This document shows, piece by piece, positions 51,301 to 58,256 of a stretch of 58,256 nucleotides of DNA (position 1 is the first letter of the stretch; every line of letters starts with the position of its first letter). Both the position numbers and the translations under genes were made by a program. Under the pieces are notes generated by a model. That model saw only the letters and a list, made by a program, of their open reading frames with translations, did no database searches and was not told the DNA's origin. This stretch comes from Verrucomicrobiota bacterium (lineage in GTDB: Bacteria > Verrucomicrobiota > Verrucomicrobiia > Verrucomicrobiales > Akkermansiaceae): assembly GCA_026397725.1 (NCBI GenBank), contig JAPLUI010000328.1, positions 1 to 58,256 on the forward strand. The letters run 5' to 3'.

Positions 51301-51619
51301 CAAGCAGATCATCATCAAGCCCGCGCTCATCACCGGCCTGACCTGGGTGCAGGCCCACCACGATTCTCCCTACGGCCGCATCGTGAGCAACTGGCAACGG
51401 GAGGGCGACAAACTGACGATGGACGTCACGATCCCTGCCAACACCACGGCGACCGTATATGTCCCGGCCAAGGATGCCGCCGGAGTGACCGAGTCGGTAA
51501 CACCCGCAGCGCAAGCGAAAGGCGTGAAGTTCCTGCGGATGGAAGCGAACGCCGCAGTCTATGCCATAAGTTCCGGAACCTACCGATTCCTGTCCACGTT
51601 CCCGGAAACTGTCAAATGA
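48332..51619 (+). CDS. Secreted GH78 alpha-L-rhamnosidase with discoidin-like insert
   Basis: This 1095-residue protein has a signal peptide (MKRIPIVGLMMYGLLAVSAS, cleavage near ARAADV) and the GH78 N-terminal Ig-like domain ('LRCEYRVNPLGIDVARPRLS', then 'WRGKWIG'). An insert at about 167-311 resembles an F5/8 type C carbohydrate-binding domain ('HWVQVDLGQPQRVDRIVLHP', 'ARYVRLTATKLW'). Then come the rhamnosidase beta domains ('EVNGWVRFRARGPAGTTIRI') and the (alpha/alpha)6 barrel with the catalytic motif NDPVREWKAWTQD at about 658-670 (candidate acid Glu663). The C-terminal sheet ends 'YRFLSTFPETVK'. It would release L-rhamnose from a glycan outside the cytoplasm. It appears intact. Confidence 0.92.
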   Translation: MKRIPIVGLMMYGLLAVSASLSGIPSARAADVTNLRCEYRVNPLGIDVARPRLSWVIEERGQGTGDRGQKQTAYQVLVAGSESLLKQDKGDLWDSGKVVSDQSVAVRYAGASLASETRYWSKVRVYDQDGKESAWSVPASFLTGKMNPVDWRGKWIGPDLARPAATTVALGFAVEAQRADEEHWVQVDLGQPQRVDRIVLHPMRHNDPAAGGWIAGYGFPIRFRIAISDDRTFATCANVADFTREDYANPGSVPLPFDAQGRTARYVRLTATKLWRRGPELPFVFTLGELQVISGTNNIAAGAPVDASASVEGFGWSKNQLTDGLALCGNAGTSAADKPPHQHGAIYLRQEFELTRPAVRAVLSFSGLGFSEVAVDGRKVGDYVIGPGFTDYDHRVPYLTFDVSDRFTSPGRKRLDVTLADGWYALERDPWCHQLEKKPYVDLPKLLFDLRLIHADGTATVISSDESWKWSTGEITKSWIAREDIDLRKAGETARAWQSVVPVEGPRGKLEHQQESFNRIVDEMRPASLRFDPKTATATYELGREVNGWVRFRARGPAGTTIRITTIPSASEYPRTSQFILAGGGSREIYEPRFFHAGMIRVTVDGLVEEPTLEDLTICRVSSMRTPAGAFKCSDEFVNWLEQAVRRTVVNYTTFLPNDPVREWKAWTQDIQSMFGSAFYLFAESQVMYERWEHDLLDSQDGEGNMANVAPGPVFDPYNSPWWGGCGVWLPWEWRLAYGDDSLLRDSYPAMKRYVDFLERQAAATGGLQNWGLLDWLAVEETPIGIINTPAHFHFAQIVSRTAEMLGKPDEARKYAEMSERVKATFNNAYLDPETGIYGEKGWKVRNGNGFNGDMASLHTVWWQGDRPCTQAGQVLPLALGLVPENARPAAAGALQREIAAHKGRLSTGFISTPYLLDVLTDMDPEMCWRLVNAREFPSWYSMTRGSGNDLLKECWNGGQALMPSLGGSVARWCYRGLAGIRPDASAPGFKQIIIKPALITGLTWVQAHHDSPYGRIVSNWQREGDKLTMDVTIPANTTATVYVPAKDAAGVTESVTPAAQAKGVKFLRMEANAAVYAISSGTYRFLSTFPETVK

Positions 51620-51639
51620 AACACCCGAATTGAGGAATA

Positions 51640-51678
51640 CAGCAGGCTATGAAACGTGTGAATGATGTGTTAGGAACC
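51640..51678 (+). promoter_or_regulatory. Leader A, copy 4 (short)
   Basis: CAGCAGGCTATGAAACGTG and 'TGATGTGTTAGGAACC' follow leader A up to a new start ATG at 51679. The TTAGGAACC word supplies the ribosome site (AGGA), so the leader stays upstream of the start here. Confidence 0.65.
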
Positions 51679-54261
51679 ATGAATCGGAAACTCGCTCCGT
51701 TACTCGGTGCGTCGATCCTCTTGGCGTCGGTTGGATTGGCCGAGGTCACCTTCAAGACGGAGCAGCTCAATCCCGCCAAGCCGGTGAAAGTCGAGGACGT
51801 GTGGGTGGTTTTCAAAACGCATTTCGACATCGGCTACACCGACTCGATTGCCGACGTGCTGGCGCGGTATCGCGGGCCGATGATCGATAACGCGCTCGCT
51901 GTCATTGAAGCCAACCAGAGTCTGCCGCCGGAACAGCGATTCGCTTGGACCGTCCCCGGCTGGCCGCTGTACCACATGCTCGGTCCGGACCAGACGCCCG
52001 AACGCCGGGCCCGGATCATCAAGGCGCTCAAGGACGGCGCGCTGGCCGTCCATGCCGCGCCGTTCACGTTGCACACCGAATCGTTCGATCCCGAAGACCT
52101 CGTGCGCGGCCTGCATTACTCCGCACAAATCGCCCGTGAGAACGGCCTGCCGCTCCCGCGCAGCGCCAAGATGACCGATGTGCCCTGCCACTCCTGGATT
52201 GTTCCCACGCTCATGAAGAACGCCGGCATCGACTTCTTCCAGATCGGCTGCAATGGGGCCAGCGATTTTCCGCGATTCCCGATGTTGTTCTGGTGGGAAG
52301 GGCCGGACGGTTCGCGCCTGCTCACGCACTACACCCGCGATTACGGTAGCGGCATCACGCCGCCGCCAGGCTGGCCCGCGAAGAACTACCTCGCCATGAT
52401 CATGACCGGCGACAACCATGGCCCGCCAAACGCCGCCGAGGTGGAGTCCGTCCGCAAGACCGCCGCCGCGCAACTGCCCGGTGTCCGCATCCATTTCGGC
52501 ACGCTTGATGATTTCCTCAAGGCCATCGAAGCCGAGAAACCCGACTTGCCCGTCGTGCGCGGCGACACGCCCGACACGTGGATTCAAGGCCTGCTCTCCA
52601 TGCCGGTTGAATCCAAGATCGCCCGCAATCTCCGGCCGCTGGTGCCGGCGCTCGATTCGCTCGACACCCACCTGAGAACTTACGGCCTCGCGCCCGGACT
52701 GCTCGCGCCGGCGCTGGAGAAAGCCTACGAACAGAGCCTGCTCTTCGGTGAGCACACGTGGGGCATGTCCGGCACGTCCCCCGGCGGATTCTGTTATGGC
52801 GACGATTGGAAGAAGGCGCTGGCCGGTGGCAAGTACAAGAAGTTCCTCCAAGCCTTCGACGACAAGCGTGCTTACATTCACTCGGCCGACGCAATCGTCA
52901 CGCGTGAACTCCGCCAGCGCCTCGACCTGCTAGCTCAATCGGTGAACGCAAATGGCCAGCGCATCGTCGTCTGGAACGCGTTGCCGTGGCCGCGGTCCGG
53001 CATGGTTGAAGTCGGCGGCAAGTTCCTCTACGCCAACGATGTGCCGGCCAACGGGTATAAGACGTTCCCGCTTGAGTTGGCGATTTCCGCGATGCCGGTC
53101 TTGCACGATCCTCCCACCGCACTCAATACACCGTTCTACAAGGCGACGTTCGATCTGATGCGCGGCGGCATCGCGTCATTGATCGACAACAAGAGTGGCC
53201 GCGAACTCGTGGACCAAGCAAGTTCCTATGCGCTCGGCCAATTCCTCCACGAACGTTTCAGCGCCAACGAGGTCAACAACTGGATGCATTCGTACCCCCG
53301 CTTTCAAGACGGCTGGGCACTGAACGACTTCGGCAAACCCGGCATGCCCGGCCCTGATGCATCACCGTATGCGACCCTCACGCCAAGTGACTGGAAGATC
53401 CTCGTGACCCGCACCGCCAGTGCCGACATCGCCACGCTCACCGCCGGCGACACCAAGGGACTGGGCCAAGTCATCACGCTCTCCTTCACGTTCGACCGGC
53501 ACAGTCCCGCTGTCGAGTGCGAATGGAAGATCACCGACAAGACGCCCAATCCGATTCCCGAAGGCGGCTGGCTCTGCTTCCCGTTTGCGGTGAATGAGCC
53601 GCGGTTCACCCTCGGCCGGCCCGGTGGTTCAATTGATCCCGCCACTGATATCATTCCCGGCGCGGGTCGTTACCGGTACGCCGTCACCACCGGCGTGACG
53701 ATTGCCGGCGCGAACAAAACCGGCGTCAGCCTTTGCCCGATTGACTCGCCGCTCGTCAGTCTCGACCAGCCCGGCTTGTGGCAACACTCGCTCGACTTTG
53801 TGCCCAAAGTGCCGACGGTATTCGTCAACCTCTACAACAACATGTGGGGCACGAACTTCCCGCTTTGGCAGGATGGCTCATGGTCGGAGCGTGTGCGGCT
53901 CTGGCCGACAACCGATCTCGTCGTCCCGTCATGGGAAGCCCGCGTCCCGTTGCTCGCTGCGTCTGCCGATGGCCCTGCCGGCAAGTTGCCGCAAACCCAA
54001 GCCGGCCTGAGTGTTTCGCGGCCCGGCGTCCTCGTCACCGCGTTCGGCCATAACCCGGACGGGCAGGGGACGTTGCTCCGCGTCTGGGATCAAACCGGCG
54101 TGACCGGTGAGCTTGTTGTGACCTTGCCAGACAACTTCAAGTCCGCGATGCCAGTCAACCTGCGCGGCGAAAATGCCGGCAAGCCGATTCCCGTCAAGGC
54201 CGGCAAACTGACCTTTAGCCTCGGCGCGTACGCGCCGGCGAGCTTCCTGCTGACTCCATGA
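51679..54261 (+). CDS. Secreted GH38-type/DUF5054 glycoside hydrolase
   Basis: This 860-residue protein starts at ATG 51679 with a signal peptide (MNRKLAPLLGASILLASVGL). It opens with 'VWVVFKTHFDIGYTDSIADV', the zinc-site His-x-Asp segment of GH38-like (alpha-mannosidase superfamily) enzymes as found in the DUF5054 group. It continues with 'WTVPGWPLYHMLGPDQTPER' and 'SFDPEDLVRGLHYSAQIARE' and a later 'LFGEHTWGMSG' that fits the second metal ligand. The C-terminal half is beta-rich. Mannosidase-like activity is plausible, but the DUF5054 group has no proven substrate that I know of. Intact. Confidence 0.82.
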   Translation: MNRKLAPLLGASILLASVGLAEVTFKTEQLNPAKPVKVEDVWVVFKTHFDIGYTDSIADVLARYRGPMIDNALAVIEANQSLPPEQRFAWTVPGWPLYHMLGPDQTPERRARIIKALKDGALAVHAAPFTLHTESFDPEDLVRGLHYSAQIARENGLPLPRSAKMTDVPCHSWIVPTLMKNAGIDFFQIGCNGASDFPRFPMLFWWEGPDGSRLLTHYTRDYGSGITPPPGWPAKNYLAMIMTGDNHGPPNAAEVESVRKTAAAQLPGVRIHFGTLDDFLKAIEAEKPDLPVVRGDTPDTWIQGLLSMPVESKIARNLRPLVPALDSLDTHLRTYGLAPGLLAPALEKAYEQSLLFGEHTWGMSGTSPGGFCYGDDWKKALAGGKYKKFLQAFDDKRAYIHSADAIVTRELRQRLDLLAQSVNANGQRIVVWNALPWPRSGMVEVGGKFLYANDVPANGYKTFPLELAISAMPVLHDPPTALNTPFYKATFDLMRGGIASLIDNKSGRELVDQASSYALGQFLHERFSANEVNNWMHSYPRFQDGWALNDFGKPGMPGPDASPYATLTPSDWKILVTRTASADIATLTAGDTKGLGQVITLSFTFDRHSPAVECEWKITDKTPNPIPEGGWLCFPFAVNEPRFTLGRPGGSIDPATDIIPGAGRYRYAVTTGVTIAGANKTGVSLCPIDSPLVSLDQPGLWQHSLDFVPKVPTVFVNLYNNMWGTNFPLWQDGSWSERVRLWPTTDLVVPSWEARVPLLAASADGPAGKLPQTQAGLSVSRPGVLVTAFGHNPDGQGTLLRVWDQTGVTGELVVTLPDNFKSAMPVNLRGENAGKPIPVKAGKLTFSLGAYAPASFLLTP

Positions 54262-54309
54262 ACACATAATGCGTAAGCCCCTGAAACACCCCCTGACATG
54301 AACAAAATA

Positions 54310-54388
54310 ATGCTCACTAACAAAGATAGGACCGCAGCCTGAAACGAATACTGAGAGTTGGATTGATGATGGTTGGATGGGTCGCCGG
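54310..54388 (+). promoter_or_regulatory. Leader B, copy 3 (start codon lost)
   Basis: ATGCTCACTAACAAAGATAG and TGAAACGAATACTGAGAG match copies 1 and 2, but the start ATG has become CTG at 54339-54341. It precedes the broken sialate O-acetylesterase. Confidence 0.75.
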
Positions 54389-55568
54389 CATTGCGCTGGC
54401 GAACGGCGATCTGGCGGTGAACACCCTTCTCTCCGACCACATGGTGCGGCAGCGCGACAGGCCGGTGCCGGTGTGGGGGACGGCCAAGCCTGACACGAAG
54501 ATTGCGCTCAAGTTCGGGCAGCAGGGAAAGACGGTCGAAACCGGCAGGGATGGCAAGTGGCTCGTCAGGCTGGAGCCATGAAGGCATCCGCCGAGCCCGC
54601 CGGATCCATCGGGAAACCCACGTTCCGATCGGCCTGCTGACCAACGCCATTGGCGGGAGCCCCATTGAACCCTGGATACCGCTCGAAGGTTCCAATGCGT
54701 CGCCGGTCTTGAAGAAGATCGAATTGCAAATAACTGATAGAGTATCGCCAGCGTTTGGCGGAGACGCTGCCCGTGCTGGATGCCTGGCTCAAGACCGCGC
54801 AGGCGATGATCGATTCCGGCAAGGAGTTTCCAGCCCAGCCAACGCTGCCGGCCCCGCCAAGGGATGCAGGTTACGGCGTTCATTTCAGGTCGCATATCCT
54901 TCCGCTCATTCCCTTCGCCATCAAAGGAATGCTCTGGTATCAGGGCGAGAGCAATGGTCCTGAAGGTGGCATCGACACGCACAAGATGAACGCCCTGATC
55001 GCGGGTCTGCACAAGGTGTGGAATCAAGGCGACTTCCCGGCCTGCTTCGTTCAATGGCCGAATCTTTCCGGTCCGCCAAATGACTTGGGTGCCGGTGATG
55101 ACACTTTTGCGGGGCTCCGCTTGACCCAGTTCAAAGCCCTCAAGAACATTCCTAACACCGGCATGGCGGTCACCATTGGTACCGTGGTGGTTTCAATCCC
55201 CGAACGCGGGGCGGATATGGAGGGGGCACTAACTTGGGCGGATCCGGAGCGCGTGCATACTGCACGCTGACGGCCAGCGGACAGGTTGTCCGCTGGCTCG
55301 AAACTGGCGACAGAATGTCGCCTCGCCGACAGCCGACAAGATGTCGGCGCTCCTCACTGCGGGCACCAACGGAGCCAAGTTACTCAGGGGAGGACCAGAA
55401 TTTCGTCGAAGCCCGAGCCGAAATTGATGGAAAATTGTGCTTGTCTGGAGCGACGCCGTGGCCCAGCCTGTGGCGGTGCGATTCGGCTGGCGGCAGGATG
55501 TTTCCCCCAACCTTGTGAACAAGGGGGGCCTGCCGGCACCTTGTTTCCGCACTGACAAATGGAAATGA
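54339..55568 (+). pseudogene. Broken sialate O-acetylesterase, interrupted by a REP-like array
   Basis: Pieces in order match one secreted sialate O-acetylesterase: signal and N-terminal 'TLLSDHMVRQRDRPVPVWG' (54402-54480); 'HVPIGLLTNAIGGSPIEPWI' in another frame (about 54620-54685); 'ILPLIPFAIKGMLWYQGESN' and 'HKVWNQGDFPACFVQWPN' (54755-55150); and, after a palindrome array (55273-55348), 'QNFVEARAEIDGK' and, one frame over, 'VWSDAVAQPVAVRFGWRQD' and 'NKGGLPAPCFRTDKW', ending at 55568. The start is CTG, there are at least three frame breaks, and segments are missing. The enzyme would have removed acetyl groups from a glycan. Confidence 0.8.
55273..55348 (+). repeat. Three consecutive REP-like palindromes inside the esterase relic
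   Basis: Perfect inverted repeats GCCAGCGGACA/TGTCCGCTGGC (55273-55297, loop GGT), GGCGACA/TGTCGCC (55306-55322, loop GAA) and GCCGACA/TGTCGGC (55332-55348, loop AGA) stand in a row. All share the centre ACA-N3-TGT. A following word at 55371-55393 (GGAGCCAAGTTACTC) recurs inverted at 58052-58074. Confidence 0.85.
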
Positions 55569-55576
55569 GAACATAT

Positions 55577-57718
55577 ATGAAAAAAACGAACCTGATGATG
55601 ATAGCGATGTGGGGCATGGCGCTCTGTGCCGGAAGTGATGTCGCGGAATCCGCGCCGCCTGCCAGCCAGGTGCTGTGGTATGAGCAGCCGGCAGGAAACT
55701 GGGAGGCGGAAGCGCTGCCCATCGGCAACGGCCGCCTGGGCGCGATGCTCTTCGGCGCGGCCGACAAGGAGACCATTCAAATCAACGAGGACAGTCTGTG
55801 GGAAGGCGACGAACAGGACTCTGGCATGTATCAGAATCTCGGCGAGTTCGAGGTGGCACTGCCGCAGGCCAAGCCCGTTGAAAACTACCGGCGCGAACTC
55901 GATATCAGCCGGGCGCTGCACACGGTGAGTTATACCAGCGACGGCGTGAGCTTTCGCCGCGAGGCGTTTGCCAGCTTTTCCGACCAGGTCATGGTGTTCC
56001 GCTTCACCGCCGACAAACCGGGCAGCCACTCCGGCACCCTCACCCTCAAGGATGCGCACGATGCCATCCCCATCATCAGCCCTAACAGGATGACCGCGGC
56101 GGGTAAGTTGAAAAACGGCTTGCAATACGAATCACAGATCCTGGTCTTGAACGACGGCGGCACGTTGGCCGCGACGCCAACGGGCATTGCGTTCCAGAAC
56201 GTCACGAGTCTGACGCTCATGGTGGGGGCCGGCACGGACTACCTCAACCAACGCGCCAAAAGCTGGCGCACTGGTGAGGCACCACACCGCCTGATGAGCG
56301 TGCAAATCGACAAGGCGTCCAAGCGCCCGTACGCCGAATTGTTAGCCGCGCACGTCAAGGACTATCAGGCCTTGTTCAACCGGGTGCGCCTGGACAATGG
56401 CAAAACCGACGCCGCCATCGCGGCCCTGTCGACCCCCAAGCGGCTGGCCGCCTACAAGCAGGCCAACGCGCAGGATCCGGAATTGGAGAACCTGTTGTTT
56501 CAATACGGCCGGTATCTCCTGATCAGCTCGTCGCGTGGCGCATTGCCGGCCAATTTGCAGGGTTTGTGGAACAACAGCAACACCCCGGCGTGGCGCTGCG
56601 ACTATCACTCCAACATCAACATCCAGATGAATTACTGGCTGGCCGAGACCGCCAACCTGCCGGAGTGCGCCGAACCGCTGCTGAACTATATCTTCAGCCT
56701 GCGCGAGGTGAGGACGGAGCAGACGTCGGCCTATTTCAAATCGAAGCGCGGGTGGACCGTGCAGACCGAGAACAACATTTTCGGCGGCTCGAGTTGGGAA
56801 TGGAACACGCCCGGCAGTGCCTGGTATTGCCAGCATTTGTGGGAGCACTATGCCTTCGGCGGTGACAAGACCTATCTCAAGGCCGTGGCCTATCCGGTGA
56901 TGAAGGAAGTGTGCGAGTTCTGGGAGGACCGGCTCAAAACCCTGGCCGATGGCACCCTGGTGGCCCCCATGGGATTTTCACCCGAACAGGGGCCACGCGA
57001 AGACGGCGTGTCGTTCGACCAGGAACTCGTCTGGGATCTGTTCACTAACTATATCGAAGCCTCGCAGGCACTTGGTGTCGATCCGGAGTATCGCCAGAAG
57101 GTCACCGCCATGCGTGACAAGTTGTTAGTCCCGAAAATCGGCAAGTGGGGGCAGTTGCAGGAATGGATGGTTGATCGCGACGATCCCAAGAACGACCACC
57201 GGCACGTGTCGCATTTGTTTGCCCTGCATCCGGGCCGGCAGATCTCGCCGACCAAGACGCCGGCGTTGGCAGCGGCGGCCAAGGTGTCGCTGATCGCCCG
57301 CGGCGACGCCGGCACCGGCTGGAGCAAGGCGTGGAAAATCAGTTTCTGGGCACGCCTGCTGGAAGGGGACCACTCGTATAAGATGTATTCCGAACTCTTG
57401 AAGAACAACATCATGGCCAACCTGTTCGACACGCATCCGCCCTTCCAGATGGATGGCAACTTCGGAGCCACGGCAGGGGTGTGCGAGATGTTGCTGCAGA
57501 GCCAGGCGGGCGAGCTGCACCTGTTGCCGGCCTTGCCCGGCGCGTGGACTAACGGTTCGGTGACCGGCCTGCGCGGCCGCGGCGGGTTTCAGGTGGATAT
57601 CGCATGGAAGGATGGCAAGGTCACCTCCTACCGCATTACCTCTAGCGACAAACGCAAGGCAACCGTGCGCGTCAATGGCGAAACCAAGGTGATTCAATCT
57701 GAAACGAATCCTCCATGA
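55577..57718 (+). CDS. Secreted GH95 alpha-L-fucosidase
   Basis: From ATG 55577 the product is 713 residues with a signal peptide (MKKTNLMMIAMWGMALCAG). The N-terminal sandwich 'EALPIGNGRLGAMLFGAADK' and 'INEDSLWEGDEQD' is typical. The barrel holds the catalytic Asn pair in YHSNINIQMNYW (Asn codons at 56612 and 56618), the acid Glu in SFDQELVWDLF (57023) and the Asp in PFQMDGNFGATAG (57452). All expected catalytic residues are present, so it should release L-fucose by inversion. An earlier in-frame ATG at 55559 overlaps the esterase relic's stop. Its 5' and 3' surroundings both hold REP-like repeats. Confidence 0.92.
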   Translation: MKKTNLMMIAMWGMALCAGSDVAESAPPASQVLWYEQPAGNWEAEALPIGNGRLGAMLFGAADKETIQINEDSLWEGDEQDSGMYQNLGEFEVALPQAKPVENYRRELDISRALHTVSYTSDGVSFRREAFASFSDQVMVFRFTADKPGSHSGTLTLKDAHDAIPIISPNRMTAAGKLKNGLQYESQILVLNDGGTLAATPTGIAFQNVTSLTLMVGAGTDYLNQRAKSWRTGEAPHRLMSVQIDKASKRPYAELLAAHVKDYQALFNRVRLDNGKTDAAIAALSTPKRLAAYKQANAQDPELENLLFQYGRYLLISSSRGALPANLQGLWNNSNTPAWRCDYHSNINIQMNYWLAETANLPECAEPLLNYIFSLREVRTEQTSAYFKSKRGWTVQTENNIFGGSSWEWNTPGSAWYCQHLWEHYAFGGDKTYLKAVAYPVMKEVCEFWEDRLKTLADGTLVAPMGFSPEQGPREDGVSFDQELVWDLFTNYIEASQALGVDPEYRQKVTAMRDKLLVPKIGKWGQLQEWMVDRDDPKNDHRHVSHLFALHPGRQISPTKTPALAAAAKVSLIARGDAGTGWSKAWKISFWARLLEGDHSYKMYSELLKNNIMANLFDTHPPFQMDGNFGATAGVCEMLLQSQAGELHLLPALPGAWTNGSVTGLRGRGGFQVDIAWKDGKVTSYRITSSDKRKATVRVNGETKVIQSETNPP

Positions 57719-57849
57719 ATATCACACTTGTCTCTATTCCCTGCCTTCTCTTCGGGCTACCGAGATGCTTCGCTGCGGATGCATCCTTGATGAACGCACC
57801 CTGCAATCCACAGTCGGCACCAGCCACCTGTTTGAGATCGCCGTGCTGA
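57715..57849 (+). pseudogene. Orphan start with signal peptide of a secreted protein
   Basis: Overlapping the GH95 stop by four bases (ATGA), a frame starts MNITLVSIPCLLFGLPRCFA and 'ADASLMNAPCN', a good signal peptide with a cleavage site near CFAADA, then ends after 44 residues. The downstream sequence is repeat-derived. It looks like the first codons of a next cluster gene cut off by repeat insertion, but a chance frame is possible. Confidence 0.42.
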
Positions 57850-57892
57850 CAGGGTCACCCCAGGCGGGGGGATTTTGCCAGCTTGCGGTTGT

Positions 57893-57976
57893 GGCGCTGC
57901 GCTTCCCACCGCACTCCATACTCTCACCTGCCCAGGCGCGAGCCAAAGTCTGGAGTGCAGTGGGAAGCGCGCAGCC
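57893..57976 (+). repeat. MITE-like imperfect inverted repeat
   Basis: A 26-base arm at 57893-57918 (GGCGCTGCGCTTCCCACCGC...) is complementary to 57951-57976 with about four mismatches, around a spacer holding 'CCTGCCCAGGCGCGAGCC'. The left arm region also occurs at 26642-26666, and the spacer word occurs inverted near 20337-20360. Confidence 0.72.
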
Positions 57977-58023
57977 CGCCACCCCGCTGTGGCTAAACCG
58001 GGAGAGCTTCGGGGTTGCCATGA

Positions 58024-58193
58024 GGCACGGTCCGTCTCGCGGCGGGCACGCCCCTCCCGAGTAACTTGGCTCCGAGGATGCCCGTTAGGGAGCGACGACA
58101 TTCCTGTCGTCGAGCGGAAGGAACGTCCATGAATAGAGCCTTCGGGACGCACTCATGGGCCGCTTTTCCGCTACCACCACAAGAATGTGGTGG
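58024..58193 (+). repeat. Repeat cluster at the right edge
   Basis: It holds the GGCACGGTCCG segment (58024-58052, third copy), the inverted copy of the 55371-55393 word (58052-58074), and two perfect 8-base hairpins: CGACGACA/TGTCGTCG (58093-58112) and CCACCACA/TGTGGTGG (58174-58193), again with the ACA...TGT centre. No gene is supported in 57850-58256. Confidence 0.8.
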
Positions 58194-58256
58194 CTCCTTA
58201 TCGCGCCCACGTTACTCCCGGTGCCACACCCGCCCACCGGGTTCTGATGCTGAGAA

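Noticed and set aside
1..58256. Apparent excess of the words CTAAC and GTTAG
   Set aside because: A rough count of about 58 sites on both strands is not above a simple base-composition expectation of about 77; the impression comes from rarity of other TA-containing words.
1..58256. tRNA or rRNA genes
   Set aside because: Scanning the gaps showed no cloverleaf with a conserved T-loop and no rRNA-like stretches.

Overview
The window is GC-rich, densely coded bacterial chromosome and most likely comes from a member of the Verrucomicrobiota. The case rests on several traits seen together: membrane-anchored squalene-cyclase-fold proteins beside ExbD, a DUF1080 secreted hydrolase, secreted proteins with autotransporter-associated beta-strand repeats and an '...DGDSNLDGVQNG...'-type C-terminal module, many secreted glycoside hydrolases, a Ser/Thr kinase with an outside domain, and SGNH-TPR proteins next to a DUF5989 protein. 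No rRNA, tRNA or CRISPR array was seen.

Left part (1-20 kb): a Gfo/Idh/MocA pseudogene, an M50 protease, TerC and SufE. Next comes a minus-strand operon read from 9.5 to 3.4 kb: a 1000-residue-class TPR protein, a secreted 304-aa protein, an ExbB/ExbD deletion relic, ExbD, and a TonB-like helix fused to an alpha/alpha-toroid domain. It is followed by a kinase with two C-type-lectin-like domains, a frame-broken HEAT-like membrane protein, a UbiA prenyltransferase, two tandem paralogues of the toroid protein, a pseudopilin and an intact Gfo/Idh oxidoreductase.

Middle part (20-37 kb): a DUF1080 hydrolase, a 1255-aa beta-strand-repeat protein with two FN3 domains, a HicAB toxin-antitoxin pair inside a dense nest of palindromic repeats, two divergent SGNH-TPR proteins with DUF5989, a KH-R3H protein, DoxX, a hotdog thioesterase and an FAD-dependent oxidoreductase. 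A relic of a REP-associated (RAYT-type) transposase at 36.3 kb gives a plausible source for the REP-like palindromes.

Right part (37-58 kb): a same-strand cluster of secreted carbohydrate-active enzymes: GH95-like, GH20/GH67N-like, a TIM-barrel hydrolase, a five-bladed propeller enzyme, a GH95/esterase chimera, a pectate-lyase-superfamily protein, GH78, GH38/DUF5054, a broken sialate O-acetylesterase and GH95. The gene set suggests attack on a fucose- and rhamnose-bearing, partly acetylated polysaccharide. No SusCD pair or regulator is present.

Two patterns stand out in this cluster. First, unrelated enzymes share nearly identical 5' ends (ribosome site plus signal-peptide start) from two leader families, as if start cassettes had been copied between genes. 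Second, there are many gene relics made by joining distant parts of one or two genes (5460-5655, 41862-41947, 44360-44572, 45694-46971, 54339-55568). Together they suggest repeat-driven rearrangement and decay of a polysaccharide-degradation locus. Several frame breaks could instead be assembly or homopolymer errors, which I cannot exclude from sequence alone.
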